A stretch of DNA of 64,000 nt from Aeromicrobium camelliae. Its GTDB lineage: Bacteria > Actinomycetota > Actinomycetes > Propionibacteriales > Nocardioidaceae. Shown piece after piece: positions 40,334 through 49,761 of this stretch. Within the stretch, counting starts at the first letter, position 1. Each line of letters opens with the position of its first letter. The position numbers and the translations under genes were made by a program. The stretch is taken from NCBI RefSeq assembly GCF_003850045.1, contig NZ_RQJX01000020.1, positions 1 to 64,000 on the forward strand, read 5' to 3'. The notes beneath the pieces are model-generated. The model was not told where the DNA came from, did not search any database, and worked only from the letters and a program-made list of their open reading frames with translations.

Positions 40334-41380
40334 CTATCCGGCATGCGCGCTGAGCCCGGCCGCGAACCCCGGATCGTCCGCGAGAGCCTCGCGCCAGCCG
40401 TCACGCGCGAGGCGGCGGATGTAGGGCAGCGTGACGTTCGTCAGCGCGAGGGTGGACGTGCGCGGGACCGAGCCGGGCATGTTCGCGACGCAGTAGAAGA
40501 GCGCGTCGTGGACCGGGAACGCGGGGTCGTCGTGCGTCGTGGGACGGGAGTCCTCGAAGCACCCGCCCTGATCGATCGAGATGTCGACGAAGACGGTGCC
40601 CGGACGGACCCGGGACACCAGTTCGTTGCTGACGAGCGTCGGCGCCTTCGCCCCCGGCACGAGCACCGCGCCGATGACCAGGTCGGCCTCGAGCACCTGC
40701 TCCTCGATCACATGGGGGTTCGAGGCCAACGTCATCACGCGGCCGCCGAAGTGCACGTCGAGCTCGCGCAACCGCGGCACGCTGAGATCCAGCACGGTCA
40801 CGTGCGCTCCCATGCCGAGCGCGATCGTCGCCGCCTGGGTCCCGGACACGCCGCCGCCGATGACCACGACCTTGGCCGGGGCGACGCCGGGCACACCGCC
40901 GGGCAACACTCCACGGCCGCCCGCGGAACTCATCAGGTGATAGGCGCCGACCTGGGCCGCGAGCCGACCGGCGACCTCCGACATCGGGGCGAGCAGCGGC
41001 AGGGATCCGTCGGCGCCCTGCACCGTCTCGTACGCGATCGCCGTCGTGCCGCTGTCCAGGATGGCGCGGGTCCCGGTCGGGTCCGCTGCCAGGTGCAGGT
41101 AGGTGAAGAGCACCTGACCTGCGCGCAAGCGCCGGTACTCGGGCTCGATCGGCTCCTTGACCTTGAGCAGCAGATCGGCGTCGGCCCACACGTCGCTCGA
41201 GGTCTCGTAGATCCGCGCGCCCGCGGCCCGGTACTCGTCGTCGGAGAAGTAGGAGCCGGCTCCGGCGCCGGCCTGCACGATGACCTCGTGCCCGTCCTGC
41301 ACCAGGGTCGCGGCGCCGGCCGGGGTCAGCGCCACCCGATCTTCGTGGTTCTTGATCTCCGTGACGACGCCGATTCTCAT
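40334..41380 (-). CDS. ald: Alanine dehydrogenase with premature in-frame TAG
   Basis: This is an NAD-dependent alanine dehydrogenase (pyruvate + NH4+ + NADH to alanine). It has MRIGVVTEIKNHEDRVALTP, the pyruvate-binding Lys and His in LLKVKEP and TYLHLA, and a Rossmann motif VIGGGVSGTQAATIA. The frame stops at TAG after 348 residues, whereas the family usually has about 370. Beyond the TAG the same frame encodes 24 further family-like residues to a TGA at 40259. One base change (for example AAG to TAG) explains it. The missing piece is the last helix, so activity may be reduced or lost. A sequencing error is possible. Confidence 0.85.
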   Translation of the reverse strand: MRIGVVTEIKNHEDRVALTPAGAATLVQDGHEVIVQAGAGAGSYFSDDEYRAAGARIYETSSDVWADADLLLKVKEPIEPEYRRLRAGQVLFTYLHLAADPTGTRAILDSGTTAIAYETVQGADGSLPLLAPMSEVAGRLAAQVGAYHLMSSAGGRGVLPGGVPGVAPAKVVVIGGGVSGTQAATIALGMGAHVTVLDLSVPRLRELDVHFGGRVMTLASNPHVIEEQVLEADLVIGAVLVPGAKAPTLVSNELVSRVRPGTVFVDISIDQGGCFEDSRPTTHDDPAFPVHDALFYCVANMPGSVPRTSTLALTNVTLPYIRRLARDGWREALADDPGFAAGLSAHAG

Positions 41381-41428
41381 GGACTTAGATCACCAGAGCG
41401 TCCGCGCCACCGCAACCGTTGATCGTGC

Positions 41429-42181
41429 TCACCGGACGGGCAGCGCAGCCAGACGTCCCGCCGCGACGAGTTCGACCGTCACCGCCGCGGCGCCGGCCTG
41501 GACGGCCAGCAGCGCGACGAGGATCAGCACCTGAGCGGCTCCCGCCTCGACCGGAGAGGCACCCGCCAGGATCAGGCCCACGAAGGCACCAGGGAGCGTG
41601 ACGAGGCCGACCGTGCGGGTCTGATCCTGGCCGGGCACGAGCGCGAGTGCGGCGGCAGGGCGTGCCACCAGTCCGACCGCCTGCCGTGCGCTGAGCCCGA
41701 TCGCGAGCGCCGCTTCGTAGGAACCGCGCTGGTCCCGCAACACCTCCACGACCCGGCGACCGCTCACCGAGGTGGCCGTCATCGCGCCGCCGATGAGGAT
41801 GCCCGCGAGCGGCAGCACCGCGATGGGCTCGGCCGGCACCACCCGCAGAAGAACGGCGAGGCCCAGCGGCGGAGCGACGCCGAGAAGGATCGGGATCAGG
41901 AGCCACGCAACGCCGCGCTCCCCCGTGGGCGCGATACGGCGCCCCGCGGTCCACGTCGCGACGCCCGCCATCAGGGCGATGAAGCCCAAGGTCCCCCACA
42001 GCGACTCCAGGGCGAGGCCGATCACTGAGCTGACCGCAGCGAGCTGCGCCACGGCGCGCGCGCTCGCGATCACCGGCGTGCGCCAGCGGCCGAGCCCGCT
42101 GGTCGCGGTGATGATCGCAGCAGCGCCCGCGAGCAGGACGATCACCGCGCCGAGGGCCCAGCCGAGGTGCACCGTGTTCAT
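41429..42181 (-). CDS. UPF0014/FetB-like ABC transporter permease
   Basis: This 250-residue membrane protein has about seven helices. Family motifs are RAVAQLAAVSSVIGLALES, LPLAGILIGGAMTATSVSG and the coupling region LVTLPGAFVGLILAG. E. coli FetB of this family exports iron with the ATPase FetA. No ATPase gene is adjacent here, so either the partner is elsewhere or the protein acts differently. ATG 42181. Confidence 0.85.
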   Translation of the reverse strand: MNTVHLGWALGAVIVLLAGAAAIITATSGLGRWRTPVIASARAVAQLAAVSSVIGLALESLWGTLGFIALMAGVATWTAGRRIAPTGERGVAWLLIPILLGVAPPLGLAVLLRVVPAEPIAVLPLAGILIGGAMTATSVSGRRVVEVLRDQRGSYEAALAIGLSARQAVGLVARPAAALALVPGQDQTRTVGLVTLPGAFVGLILAGASPVEAGAAQVLILVALLAVQAGAAAVTVELVAAGRLAALPVR

Positions 42182-42279
42182 GCGGCCAAGCGTCCCACCT
42201 CACCGCGGCTCGGCCTGCGAGGGCGCGCACCAGCACCTACCGTCGAAGAGAACCGCATCGTCTCTCGAGAGGACCCTCG

Positions 42280-43101
42280 ATGCCCACCCTGGACGCCAAC
42301 GGCATTGCGCTCTCCTACGAGGACACCGGCGGCACCGGCCGCCCCGTCGTCCTCATCCATGGCTGGCCGCTCAGCGGGGCCTCCTGGGCGTCGCAGATCC
42401 CGGCACTCACCGAATCGGGCTACCGCGTCGTCACGTACGACCGGCGAGGCTTCGGGAGCTCGGAGAAACCCGCGACGGGATACGACTACGACACGCTCGC
42501 GGCCGACCTGAAGGGGCTGCTGGACAGCCTCGACCTCGACGACGTGACGCTCGTCGGCTGCTCGATGGGCGGCGGTGAGGTCGCCCGCTACCTCGGCAAC
42601 TACGGCTCGCACCGTGTGCGCTCGGCCGTGCTCGCGGGAGCAGTACCGCCGTACCTGCTGAAGGCGGACGACAACCCCGAGGGCGGTCTCGGCGACGAGG
42701 ACGTGGAGCAGATGATCGAGGGCGTCAAGACCGGACGTGAGACGTTCTTCGACGAGTTCAGCGTGAACTTCTTCTCCTCCGACGGCGAACTGAAGGTCAC
42801 CGACGACGAGCGGCGGCGCATCTTCGGCCTCTCGGCACCGGCTCGGGACGAGGCGGTGCAGGGGTGCATCGACGCGTTCAGCCGTACCGATTTCCGCGAC
42901 GACCTGGCGCGAATCGACATTCCGGTGCTCGTCATCCACGGGGCGGGCGACGCCATCGTGCCGTTCGAGGTCTCCGGCCGCCGCAGCGCCGAACTGATCG
43001 TCGACGCCGAACTGATCGTCGTCGACGACGCTCCGCACGGCTTCAACGTCAGCCACGCCGACGAGTTCAACCGCGGGCTGATCGACTTCCTCGCGGCATG
43101 A
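42280..43101 (+). CDS. Alpha/beta hydrolase (non-heme chloroperoxidase/esterase-like)
   Basis: This 273-residue hydrolase has the oxyanion region LIHGWPLSG, the nucleophile elbow GCSMGGGE, the acid Asp in GAGDAIVPFE and the His in DAPHGFNVSH. It is typical of arylesterase/perhydrolase-type members such as cofactor-free haloperoxidases. Its substrate is unknown. It starts with ATG behind GAGAGGACC. Confidence 0.88.
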   Translation: MPTLDANGIALSYEDTGGTGRPVVLIHGWPLSGASWASQIPALTESGYRVVTYDRRGFGSSEKPATGYDYDTLAADLKGLLDSLDLDDVTLVGCSMGGGEVARYLGNYGSHRVRSAVLAGAVPPYLLKADDNPEGGLGDEDVEQMIEGVKTGRETFFDEFSVNFFSSDGELKVTDDERRRIFGLSAPARDEAVQGCIDAFSRTDFRDDLARIDIPVLVIHGAGDAIVPFEVSGRRSAELIVDAELIVVDDAPHGFNVSHADEFNRGLIDFLAA

Positions 43102-43123
43102 ACGTCGATGCCACAATGACGAC

Positions 43124-43948
43124 GTGACCAAGCCGACTCAGCGACGCCGCATCGAACGGGTGCGGGTCGCGACGTCGCGCGTCATCGGGCGCGACACGCT
43201 CGCCGCGGAGGAACCCCTGGAGATCCGCGTGGACGGCGAGCAGTTCGCGGTCACGATGCGCACGCCCGGTCACGATTTCGACCTGGTGGCGGGATTCCTG
43301 GTGAGCGAAGGCATCGCCGTCGGGCCCGACGACATCGCGGCGATGCGGTACTGCGCGGACGACACTCCCCTGGCGGAGAACACGTTCAACGTCATCGACG
43401 CGGCCATCCGCGGGACGGGATCGGTCCGTGCCGCCGCGCGCCGCCGTCACGTCTACACGTCCAGCTCCTGCGGCATCTGCGGGCTCGACTCCATCGAAGC
43501 GGTCGAGACCGCCACGCCGTACGACCTCCTCGCCGACCGCATCACGGTCGGCGAGGAGGTCATCAGCGCACTACCGGACCGGCTCCGCGAGTCGCAGGAG
43601 CTGTTCGAGACCACGGGCGGGCTCCACGCTGCCGGCATCTTCTCTCCGGACGGAACGCTCGAGGCCGTCCGCGAGGACGTCGGCCGCCACAACGCCGTCG
43701 ACAAGGTGATCGGCCACGCCTACTCCGAAGGCCGGCTCCCGCTCACCGGGCGCATCCTCCAGGTGTCCGGACGGGCCTCCTTCGAACTGGTGCAGAAGGC
43801 CGCGATGGCGGGCATCCCCGTTCTCGCGGCCGTCAGCGCACCGTCGAGCCTCGCGGCCGATATGGCCGAGCGCACCGGCGTGACGCTCGTCGGATTCTCC
43901 CGCGGCGCGACCTTCAACGTCTACACCCACGGCGACCGCATCGTCTGA
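43124..43948 (+). CDS. fdhD: Formate dehydrogenase accessory sulfurtransferase FdhD
   Basis: This 274-residue FdhD protein moves sulfur from a cysteine desulfurase to the molybdenum cofactor of formate dehydrogenase. The sulfur-carrying cysteines are in SSSCGICGLDS. Other family motifs are TPGHDFDLVAGFLVSEGI, VREDVGRHNAVDKVIG and GRASFELVQKA. GTG start at 43124. The target enzyme FdhF is encoded 2 kb away, past the mycothiol-dependent genes, forming one functional locus. Confidence 0.94.
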   Translation: MTKPTQRRRIERVRVATSRVIGRDTLAAEEPLEIRVDGEQFAVTMRTPGHDFDLVAGFLVSEGIAVGPDDIAAMRYCADDTPLAENTFNVIDAAIRGTGSVRAAARRRHVYTSSSCGICGLDSIEAVETATPYDLLADRITVGEEVISALPDRLRESQELFETTGGLHAAGIFSPDGTLEAVREDVGRHNAVDKVIGHAYSEGRLPLTGRILQVSGRASFELVQKAAMAGIPVLAAVSAPSSLAADMAERTGVTLVGFSRGATFNVYTHGDRIV

Positions 43949-43960
43949 CGCCGGGGCCGC

Positions 43961-44590
43961 TCAGTGGCCGCGGTCGATCCACTCCTGCAGGTGCGGCTTC
44001 TCGTCGCCGATGCGGGTGTCGTCCCCGTGACCGGTGTGCACGACCGTGTCGTCCGGCAGCACCAGGAGTCGGTCGCGGATCGAATCGATGATCGTCTCGA
44101 ACGACGAGAACGAGCGACCCGTGGCTCCGGGACCTCCGTTGAACAGCGTGTCACCGGTGAACACCACACCCAGCTGCTCGGCATACAGGCAGGTGCTTCC
44201 CGGCGAGTGCCCGGGCGTCGCGATCGCGGTCAGCACGGTCCCGGCGACCTCGAACTGCGTGCCGGCGACGAGATCGAAATCGGGCTCCTCGAGCGGGTGC
44301 TCGGCCGTCCAGAGCATGTGATCGCCGAACGGGAACCAGATCGGCGCGCCGGTCCGCTCCCGCAACGCGACCGCGGCGTTGACGTGATCGTTGTGGCCGT
44401 GGGTGAGGACGATCGCCACCACCCGCCGCCCGCCGATCGCCTCGGCGATGGTGTCGGCGTCGTGGGACGCGTCGATGACGAGGACCTCCTCGTCGTCGCC
44501 GACCAGCCAGACGTTGTTGTCGACGTCCCAGGTGCCGCCGTCGAGACTGAACTGGCCCGAGGTGGCGACGCGTTCGATGCGGGCGGTCAC
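43961..44590 (-). CDS. Metallo-beta-lactamase fold hydrolase, probable S-formylmycothiol hydrolase
   Basis: This 209-residue glyoxalase II-like MBL hydrolase has the zinc ligands THGHNDH, a His in TPGHSPGST, an Asp in FTGDTLF and a His in HTGHGDD. Its GTG overlaps the stop of the mycothiol-dependent dehydrogenase (GTGA), and the same pair occurs together in M. tuberculosis (Rv2259/Rv2260). Hydrolysis of S-formylmycothiol to formate is therefore the likely role, inferred from context. Confidence 0.85.
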   Translation of the reverse strand: MTARIERVATSGQFSLDGGTWDVDNNVWLVGDDEEVLVIDASHDADTIAEAIGGRRVVAIVLTHGHNDHVNAAVALRERTGAPIWFPFGDHMLWTAEHPLEEPDFDLVAGTQFEVAGTVLTAIATPGHSPGSTCLYAEQLGVVFTGDTLFNGGPGATGRSFSSFETIIDSIRDRLLVLPDDTVVHTGHGDDTRIGDEKPHLQEWIDRGH

Positions 44591-45684
44591 AGGACCACCA
44601 CCGAACGCAGGACGTCGCCGTGGTGCATCTTCTCGAACGCGGCCTCGATATCGCCGATGCCGATCTCCTCGGTCACGAACGCGTCGAGGTCGAGCCGGCC
44701 CTGCTGGTACAGGTCGACGAGCATCGGGAAGTCGCGCTTGGGCAGGCAGTCGCCGTACCAGCTGGACTTGAGCGCCCCGCCGCGACCGAAGACGTCGAGC
44801 AGCGGGATGTCGGGCAGGGTCATGTCGGGCGTGGGCACGCCGACGAGGACGAGCACGCCGGCCAGGTCGCGGGCGTAGAACGCCTGCTTCCACGTCTCGG
44901 GACGGCCGACGGCCTCGATGACGACGTCGACTCCCTCCGCGCCGTTGCCGCCGACGATCTCGCGGATCGCCTCGACAGGATCGACGTCCTTGCTGTTGAC
45001 GACGTGCGTGGCACCGAGCTCGCGGGCCTTCGCCAGCTTGCGCTCGTCGATGTCGACGGCGATGATCGGCGACGCTCCGGCGACCGCCGAGCCCATGATC
45101 GAGGCGGCACCGACGCCGCCGCAGCCGATGACCGCGACGCTCTTGCCGCGGGTCACGCCGCCGGTGTTGATCGCGGCACCGATCCCGGCCATCACGCCGC
45201 AGCCCAGCAGTCCCACGGCGGCCGCGCGAGCCTCCGGGTCGACCTTCGTGCACTGCCCGGCGGCGACGAGGGTCTTCTCGGCGAAGGCGCCGATGCCGAG
45301 CGCGGGGCTCAGCTCAGTGCCGTCGGTAAGAGTCATCTTCTGGCTCGCGTTGTGGGTGGCGAAGCAGTACCACGGCTCGCCGCGGTCGCAGGCGCGGCAC
45401 TCACCGCACACGGCGCGCCAGTTGAGCACGACGAAGTCGCCCGGAGCGACCTCGGTGACCCCCTCGCCCACCGCTTCGACGGTGCCCGCGGCCTCGTGGC
45501 CGAGCAGGAACGGGAACTCGTCGTTGATCCCGCCCTCCCGGTAGTGCAGGTCCGTGTGGCAGACGCCGCAGGCTTGCACCCGCACCACCGCCTCGCCCGG
45601 ACCGGGGTCGGGGATGACGATGTCGACGAGCTGGACGGGTTCGGACTTCGCGAGGGCGACGACGCCCTGAACGGTCTGAGGCAC
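44587..45684 (-). CDS. mscR: S-(hydroxymethyl)mycothiol dehydrogenase
   Basis: This 365-residue class III-type zinc alcohol dehydrogenase has the catalytic zinc site [13 protein letters not shown], a structural zinc cluster [15 protein letters not shown] and the NAD-binding [10 protein letters not shown]. It matches MscR/AdhE2, which oxidises the formaldehyde-mycothiol adduct and also reduces S-nitrosomycothiol. It is translationally coupled to the downstream MBL hydrolase and divergent from fdhF. Confidence 0.93.
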   Translation of the reverse strand: MPQTVQGVVALAKSEPVQLVDIVIPDPGPGEAVVRVQACGVCHTDLHYREGGINDEFPFLLGHEAAGTVEAVGEGVTEVAPGDFVVLNWRAVCGECRACDRGEPWYCFATHNASQKMTLTDGTELSPALGIGAFAEKTLVAAGQCTKVDPEARAAAVGLLGCGVMAGIGAAINTGGVTRGKSVAVIGCGGVGAASIMGSAVAGASPIIAVDIDERKLAKARELGATHVVNSKDVDPVEAIREIVGGNGAEGVDVVIEAVGRPETWKQAFYARDLAGVLVLVGVPTPDMTLPDIPLLDVFGRGGALKSSWYGDCLPKRDFPMLVDLYQQGRLDLDAFVTEEIGIGDIEAAFEKMHHGDVLRSVVVL

Positions 45685-45790
45685 GGACTCTCCTGGTCGG
45701 GATCGGCTTTCGTCCTCGCATCATGGCATGCGCCCGGCACGCGGGCTCGGCGCGGTGTCGGACGAGGCCCAAGCACGTTAGCGTGGGTCC

Positions 45791-48124
45791 ATGGAGCGCG
45801 ATGTCGAGGTGACCGGACAGAAGAAGTCGGCAGCCGGCGTACCCGCCGTGGCCGTCGCGATGAAGCGCGCGTTGACGCACATGGGTGCGACGCGCTCGAC
45901 CAAGACGCTGCTGAAGCTGAATCAGAAGGACGGCTTCGACTGCATGGGGTGCGGGTGGCCCGACCCGGAGCACCGGCACGTCGCCGAGTTCTGTGAGAAC
46001 GGCGTCAAGGCGGTGGCCGAGGAGGCGATCACCGATCGTGCCACTCCGCAATTCTTCGCACGCCACTCGATCGCCGATCTGGACCGGCAGACCGAGCTGT
46101 GGCTGGGCAAGCAGGGCCGCATCACCCACCCGATGATCAAGCGGCCCGGCGGCGAGTACTACGAGCCGATCGACTGGGACGACGCCTTCGCCCTCATCGC
46201 CGAGCACCTGCGGTCCATCGACCCGAGTGAGGCGATCTTCTACACCTCCGGCCGCACGTCGAACGAGGCCGCGTTCCTCTACCAGCTCTTCGCGCGGGCC
46301 TACGGCACCAACAACATGCCGGACTGCTCGAACATGTGCCACGAGTCGACGAGCGTCGCACTCGCCGACGCGATCGGCATCGGCAAGGCCAGCGTCACGA
46401 TCAACGACGTCTACAACGCCGACCTCATCGTCATCGCCGGTCAGAACCCGGGCAGCAACCACCCGCGGATGCTCTCCGCACTCGAGGTCGCCAAGAAGCG
46501 GGGCGCCAAGATCATCGCGATCAACCCGCTGCGCGAGGCCGGGCTCGTGCGGTTCCACAACCCGCAGAACGCCCGCGGCGTCGTCGGCCCCGGCACCGAG
46601 ATGGCCGATCTCCACCTTCCCGTGCGGATCAACGGAGACCTCGCGCTGTTCCAGGGCATCGGATCGCTGCTGCTGGAGTGGGACGCGATCGACCGCGAGT
46701 TCATCGAGCAGTACACCCAGGGATTCGAGGAGTGGGCCGCGCACATCCGCGAGGTCGACTGGGACTACGTCGAGCAGACCAGCGGCCTGAGCCTCGGTCA
46801 GATCACCCAGGCCGCGGAGATGATCCGCGACTCCTCAGCCACGATCTACTGCTGGGCGATGGGCCTGACACAGCACCGCAACTCGGTCAACATCATCCGC
46901 GAACTGGCGAACCTCGCGTTCGCGCGCGGCGACATCGGCAAGCGCGGCGCAGGCCTGTTCCCCGTGCGCGGCCACTCCAACGTCCAGGGCGACCGCACGA
47001 TGGGCATCTGGGAGCGCCCGCCGGCGTCGTTCCTCGACGCCCTGCAGAAGGAGTTCGGCTTCGATCCCCCGCGCGAGCACGGCTACGACACCGTCGACTC
47101 CATCCGGGCGCTGCGCGACGGCAAAGCGTCGTTCTTCATGGGACTCGGCGGCAACTTCGTCGACGCGACGCCCGACACGGCGGTCACCAAGGCCGCGATG
47201 CGCAAGGCGAAGCTGACCGTTCAGGTGTCCACCAAGATCAACCGATCCCACCTGGTGACGGGTGAGACCGCGCTCATCCTGCCGACCCTCGGTCGCACGG
47301 AGAAGGACGTCCGCGGCACCGGCGAGCAGGTCGTCACCGTCGAGGATTCGGCGTGCGTCATCCGCTCGTCGCATGGGCCGCTCGAGCCCGCGAGCCCCTA
47401 TCTGCGCAGTGAGGTCGCGATCATCGCAGGCATCGCGGAGGCCACCCTCGGCGACCGGCACGGCATCCGGTGGCGCGAGATGGCCGAGGACTACGACCTG
47501 ATCCGCGAGCACATCTCGCGCGTCGTCCCCGGCTGCGAGGACTACTCTCGGCGTGCGAAGCGGCAGGGCGGCTTCGTCCTTCCTCACGGTCCGCGAGACT
47601 CGCGCACCTTCGCCACCGGCAGCGGCAAGGCGGAGTTCGCCGTGTCACCGATCGAGGCGCTGCAGGTGCCGGACGGTCATCTGCTGCTGCAGACGATGCG
47701 CAGCCACGACCAGTTCAACACGACGATCTACGGGCTCGACGACCGCTACCGCGGCGTCAACGGCGGCCGGCGCGTCGTCTTCGTGCACCGCGAGGACATC
47801 GCTCAGCTGGGTTTCGACCCGGACGACCTCGTCGATCTGGTGACCCACTGGGAGGGCGACGACGTGGAGCGGGTGGCCGAGGGCTTCCGCATCGTCGAGT
47901 ACGACACGCCGCGTGGTTCGGCGGCGGCGTACTACCCGGAGACGAACGCTCTCGTGCCGCTCGACTCGACCGCCAAGGGTTCCAACACCCCGACATCGAA
48001 GTCGGTGGTCGTGCGGCTCGTTCCTGCCGGTACGGCTCAGCCGCGGCTGGCCGACAGCAGCCAGGAGGCCGTCCGCGCCGACGACGATCACAAGGTCCAG
48101 TGGCACCCCAGCCAATTCTCCTGA
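45791..48124 (+). CDS. FdhF/YdeP family molybdopterin formate dehydrogenase
   Basis: This 777-residue molybdopterin oxidoreductase belongs to the YdeP/FdhF-like branch. The N-terminal CMGCGWPDP has too few cysteines for a classical 4Fe-4S site. Cofactor-binding regions include SGRTSNEAAFLYQLFARAYG, NMCHESTSVAL, INPLREAGLVRFHNP, GHSNVQGDRTMGIWERPP and a C-terminal dinucleotide domain (from about 625). The presence of FdhD supports formate dehydrogenase activity, although family members without known activity exist. It would complete formaldehyde oxidation to CO2 with MscR and the MBL hydrolase. Confidence 0.9.
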   Translation: MERDVEVTGQKKSAAGVPAVAVAMKRALTHMGATRSTKTLLKLNQKDGFDCMGCGWPDPEHRHVAEFCENGVKAVAEEAITDRATPQFFARHSIADLDRQTELWLGKQGRITHPMIKRPGGEYYEPIDWDDAFALIAEHLRSIDPSEAIFYTSGRTSNEAAFLYQLFARAYGTNNMPDCSNMCHESTSVALADAIGIGKASVTINDVYNADLIVIAGQNPGSNHPRMLSALEVAKKRGAKIIAINPLREAGLVRFHNPQNARGVVGPGTEMADLHLPVRINGDLALFQGIGSLLLEWDAIDREFIEQYTQGFEEWAAHIREVDWDYVEQTSGLSLGQITQAAEMIRDSSATIYCWAMGLTQHRNSVNIIRELANLAFARGDIGKRGAGLFPVRGHSNVQGDRTMGIWERPPASFLDALQKEFGFDPPREHGYDTVDSIRALRDGKASFFMGLGGNFVDATPDTAVTKAAMRKAKLTVQVSTKINRSHLVTGETALILPTLGRTEKDVRGTGEQVVTVEDSACVIRSSHGPLEPASPYLRSEVAIIAGIAEATLGDRHGIRWREMAEDYDLIREHISRVVPGCEDYSRRAKRQGGFVLPHGPRDSRTFATGSGKAEFAVSPIEALQVPDGHLLLQTMRSHDQFNTTIYGLDDRYRGVNGGRRVVFVHREDIAQLGFDPDDLVDLVTHWEGDDVERVAEGFRIVEYDTPRGSAAAYYPETNALVPLDSTAKGSNTPTSKSVVVRLVPAGTAQPRLADSSQEAVRADDDHKVQWHPSQFS

Positions 48125-48137
48125 CGCGTCCCCTCAG

Positions 48138-48226
48138 GTCGTCGAGTAGCGGCGAGGAACGAGCCGCAACGGTGACGTGCCGAGGTCTCGATACGTCCGT
48201 CGCTGAGCGACCTCCTACTCGACCAC
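48138..48226. repeat. Intergenic TCGAGTAG element, copy with both ends
   Basis: The segment begins gtcgtcgagtagcggcg and ends ctactcgacca, with the internal motif ggtctcgatacg. It matches the ends and core of the element at 33298-33400. It is part of the 287-base gene-free stretch after fdhF. Confidence 0.65.
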
Positions 48227-48242
48227 CAACGGCGCATGTCGA

Positions 48243-48272
48243 TGGTCGAGTAGCGGCGAGGAACCAGCCGCC
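48243..48272. repeat. Partial second copy of the TCGAGTAG element
   Basis: The segment tggtcgagtagcggcgagg... repeats the first 30 bases of the copy at 48138 almost exactly, but the 3' half is missing or replaced by the tandem repeat that follows. Confidence 0.6.
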
Positions 48273-48300
48273 ATGGAGCCGTGGCAAAGAGGGCGTAGCC

Positions 48301-48343
48301 GCCACGGAGCGAGACCACCCGCGCCACGGAGCGAGACCACCCG
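48301..48343. repeat. Two tandem copies of a 22-base unit
   Basis: The unit gccacggagcgagaccaccc plus two bases occurs twice in direct tandem, starting at 48301 and 48323. An imperfect flanking phrase gagggcgtagc also occurs on both sides (about 48289 and 48343). Confidence 0.75.
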
Positions 48344-48411
48344 AGGGCGTAGCGACCTCGTCGAGTGCGCAGGTCCCCCGACTCCTCCGCCCCATCCTCT
48401 AGCCTGGCCGC

Positions 48412-49293
48412 GTGCATCAGGGGCCGGCGAAGGAGCCGTTCGAACTGACCGCCGTCGAGCTGCGGCTCCACCGGTGGGCGAACGCGCTGCTCGCCGACGC
48501 GCCCGCGGGAGGCGCTCGCGCGAAGCTCGTGGAGTTCCTGGTCTTCGGCGCGAAGCAGGCGTGGGCGTGCGTGTTCGGCGCGGCGATGCTGGCGATCCTC
48601 GTCGTCGCGCGCCTGTGGTATCCCGACGACGCGGCGCTCGCCCGCAACGACGCTCTGGTTCTCGCCGCGGTGGCGATCCAGATCGTCATGGTGGTGGCGA
48701 AGCTCGAGACGGGGCGTGAGCTGCTCGTCATCGTGATGTTCCATGTCGTCGACACCGTCATGGAGATCTTCAAGACGAACGTCGGCTCGTGGGAGTACCC
48801 CGGTGACGGCGTGCTGCACATCGGCGCGGTGCCGCTCTACACCGGCTTCATGTACGCGGCCGTCGGTTCCTATCTCGTGCGGGTCTACCGGCTGTTCGAC
48901 CTGACGTTCGTGCGCTATCCGCCGCGGTGGGCCACCGCCATCGTCGCGGTGCTGGTCTACGTCAACTTCTTCTCGCACCACTACACGCTCGACATCCGCT
49001 GGCTGCTGGTCGCCGCGGTCATCGCGCTGTACGCCCGGACGGTGATGCACTTTCGCGTGTTCCGCGGCGTGCACCGGATGCCCATCCTCGTCGCATTCGT
49101 CGGCGTCGCGTTCTTCATCTGGGTGGCGGAGAACATCGGAACAGCCAGCGGCGCGTGGCTCTATCCGGGCCAGGTCGACGATTGGCACGTGGTCCCGCTC
49201 AGCAAGCTCGTCGCCTGGTTCCTCCTCATGATCATCTCCGTCGTGATGGTCGCCTGGGTCTACAAGCCGGTCGAACCGCGCGCCCGGCGCTAG
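48412..49293 (+). CDS. DUF817 family membrane protein
   Basis: This 293-residue protein has about eight hydrophobic segments and the conserved DUF817 phrases EFLVFGAKQAWACVFGA, FKTNVGSWEYPGDG, PLYTGFMYAAVGSY and ENIGTASGAWLYP. The family function is unknown. GTG start is directly before the domain. Upstream lies the repeat-rich region. Confidence 0.88.
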   Translation: MHQGPAKEPFELTAVELRLHRWANALLADAPAGGARAKLVEFLVFGAKQAWACVFGAAMLAILVVARLWYPDDAALARNDALVLAAVAIQIVMVVAKLETGRELLVIVMFHVVDTVMEIFKTNVGSWEYPGDGVLHIGAVPLYTGFMYAAVGSYLVRVYRLFDLTFVRYPPRWATAIVAVLVYVNFFSHHYTLDIRWLLVAAVIALYARTVMHFRVFRGVHRMPILVAFVGVAFFIWVAENIGTASGAWLYPGQVDDWHVVPLSKLVAWFLLMIISVVMVAWVYKPVEPRARR

Positions 49294-49344
49294 GCCTGTG
49301 GAAACGCGTTCGACGGTGTCGTAGCACCGCGCGACCGTGTGGGG

Positions 49345-49758
49345 ATGGAAGCACTCAACCGACCTGTCCACGACCTCGCGGATCTGGCCGCCGTGTGGGA
49401 GGCCATCGCCCATCCGATCGGCTTCAGCGAGCCGTCCCTGTTCGTCGTGATGATCGATGCCGAGGGTGTCTTGCTGCCGTCGGTACTCGACATCACGGAG
49501 AATCCGCCGCGTCCCGACCCGGAGCATCTCGGCAACCTGACCTGGAGCATCGAGCGGGTCCTCGAGCACGTTGCTCCGGGTGGCTCGGCTGCGAGCATGT
49601 GGGGCCGGCCCGGCCGGCCTCCGTCACGCGCCGATGACGATGCGTGGTGCCGGAACGTGCACGAGGCGTTCAGTGCGGCGTCCTTCGTCGCATGGCCGAT
49701 GTTCTTCGCCACCGACGAGACGGTCGGCGTCGTTCCCGCGGACGTGCTCGTCGGCTGA
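49345..49758 (+). CDS. Hypothetical protein (137 aa)
   Basis: This soluble 137-residue protein has no recognised domain. It has a predicted alpha/beta pattern with SLFVVMIDAEGVLLPSVLDI in the centre and MFFATDETVGVVPADVL at the end. Codon use matches real genes. It may be leaderless, with the ATG at 49345 and an in-frame GTG two codons earlier. It converges with a hydrolase gene. Confidence 0.65.
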   Translation: MEALNRPVHDLADLAAVWEAIAHPIGFSEPSLFVVMIDAEGVLLPSVLDITENPPRPDPEHLGNLTWSIERVLEHVAPGGSAASMWGRPGRPPSRADDDAWCRNVHEAFSAASFVAWPMFFATDETVGVVPADVLVG

Positions 49759-49761
49759 GCG

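Noticed and set aside
48289-48360. Possible short CRISPR-like repeat array
   Set aside because: There are only two direct 22-base units with no spacers between them and no cas genes nearby.
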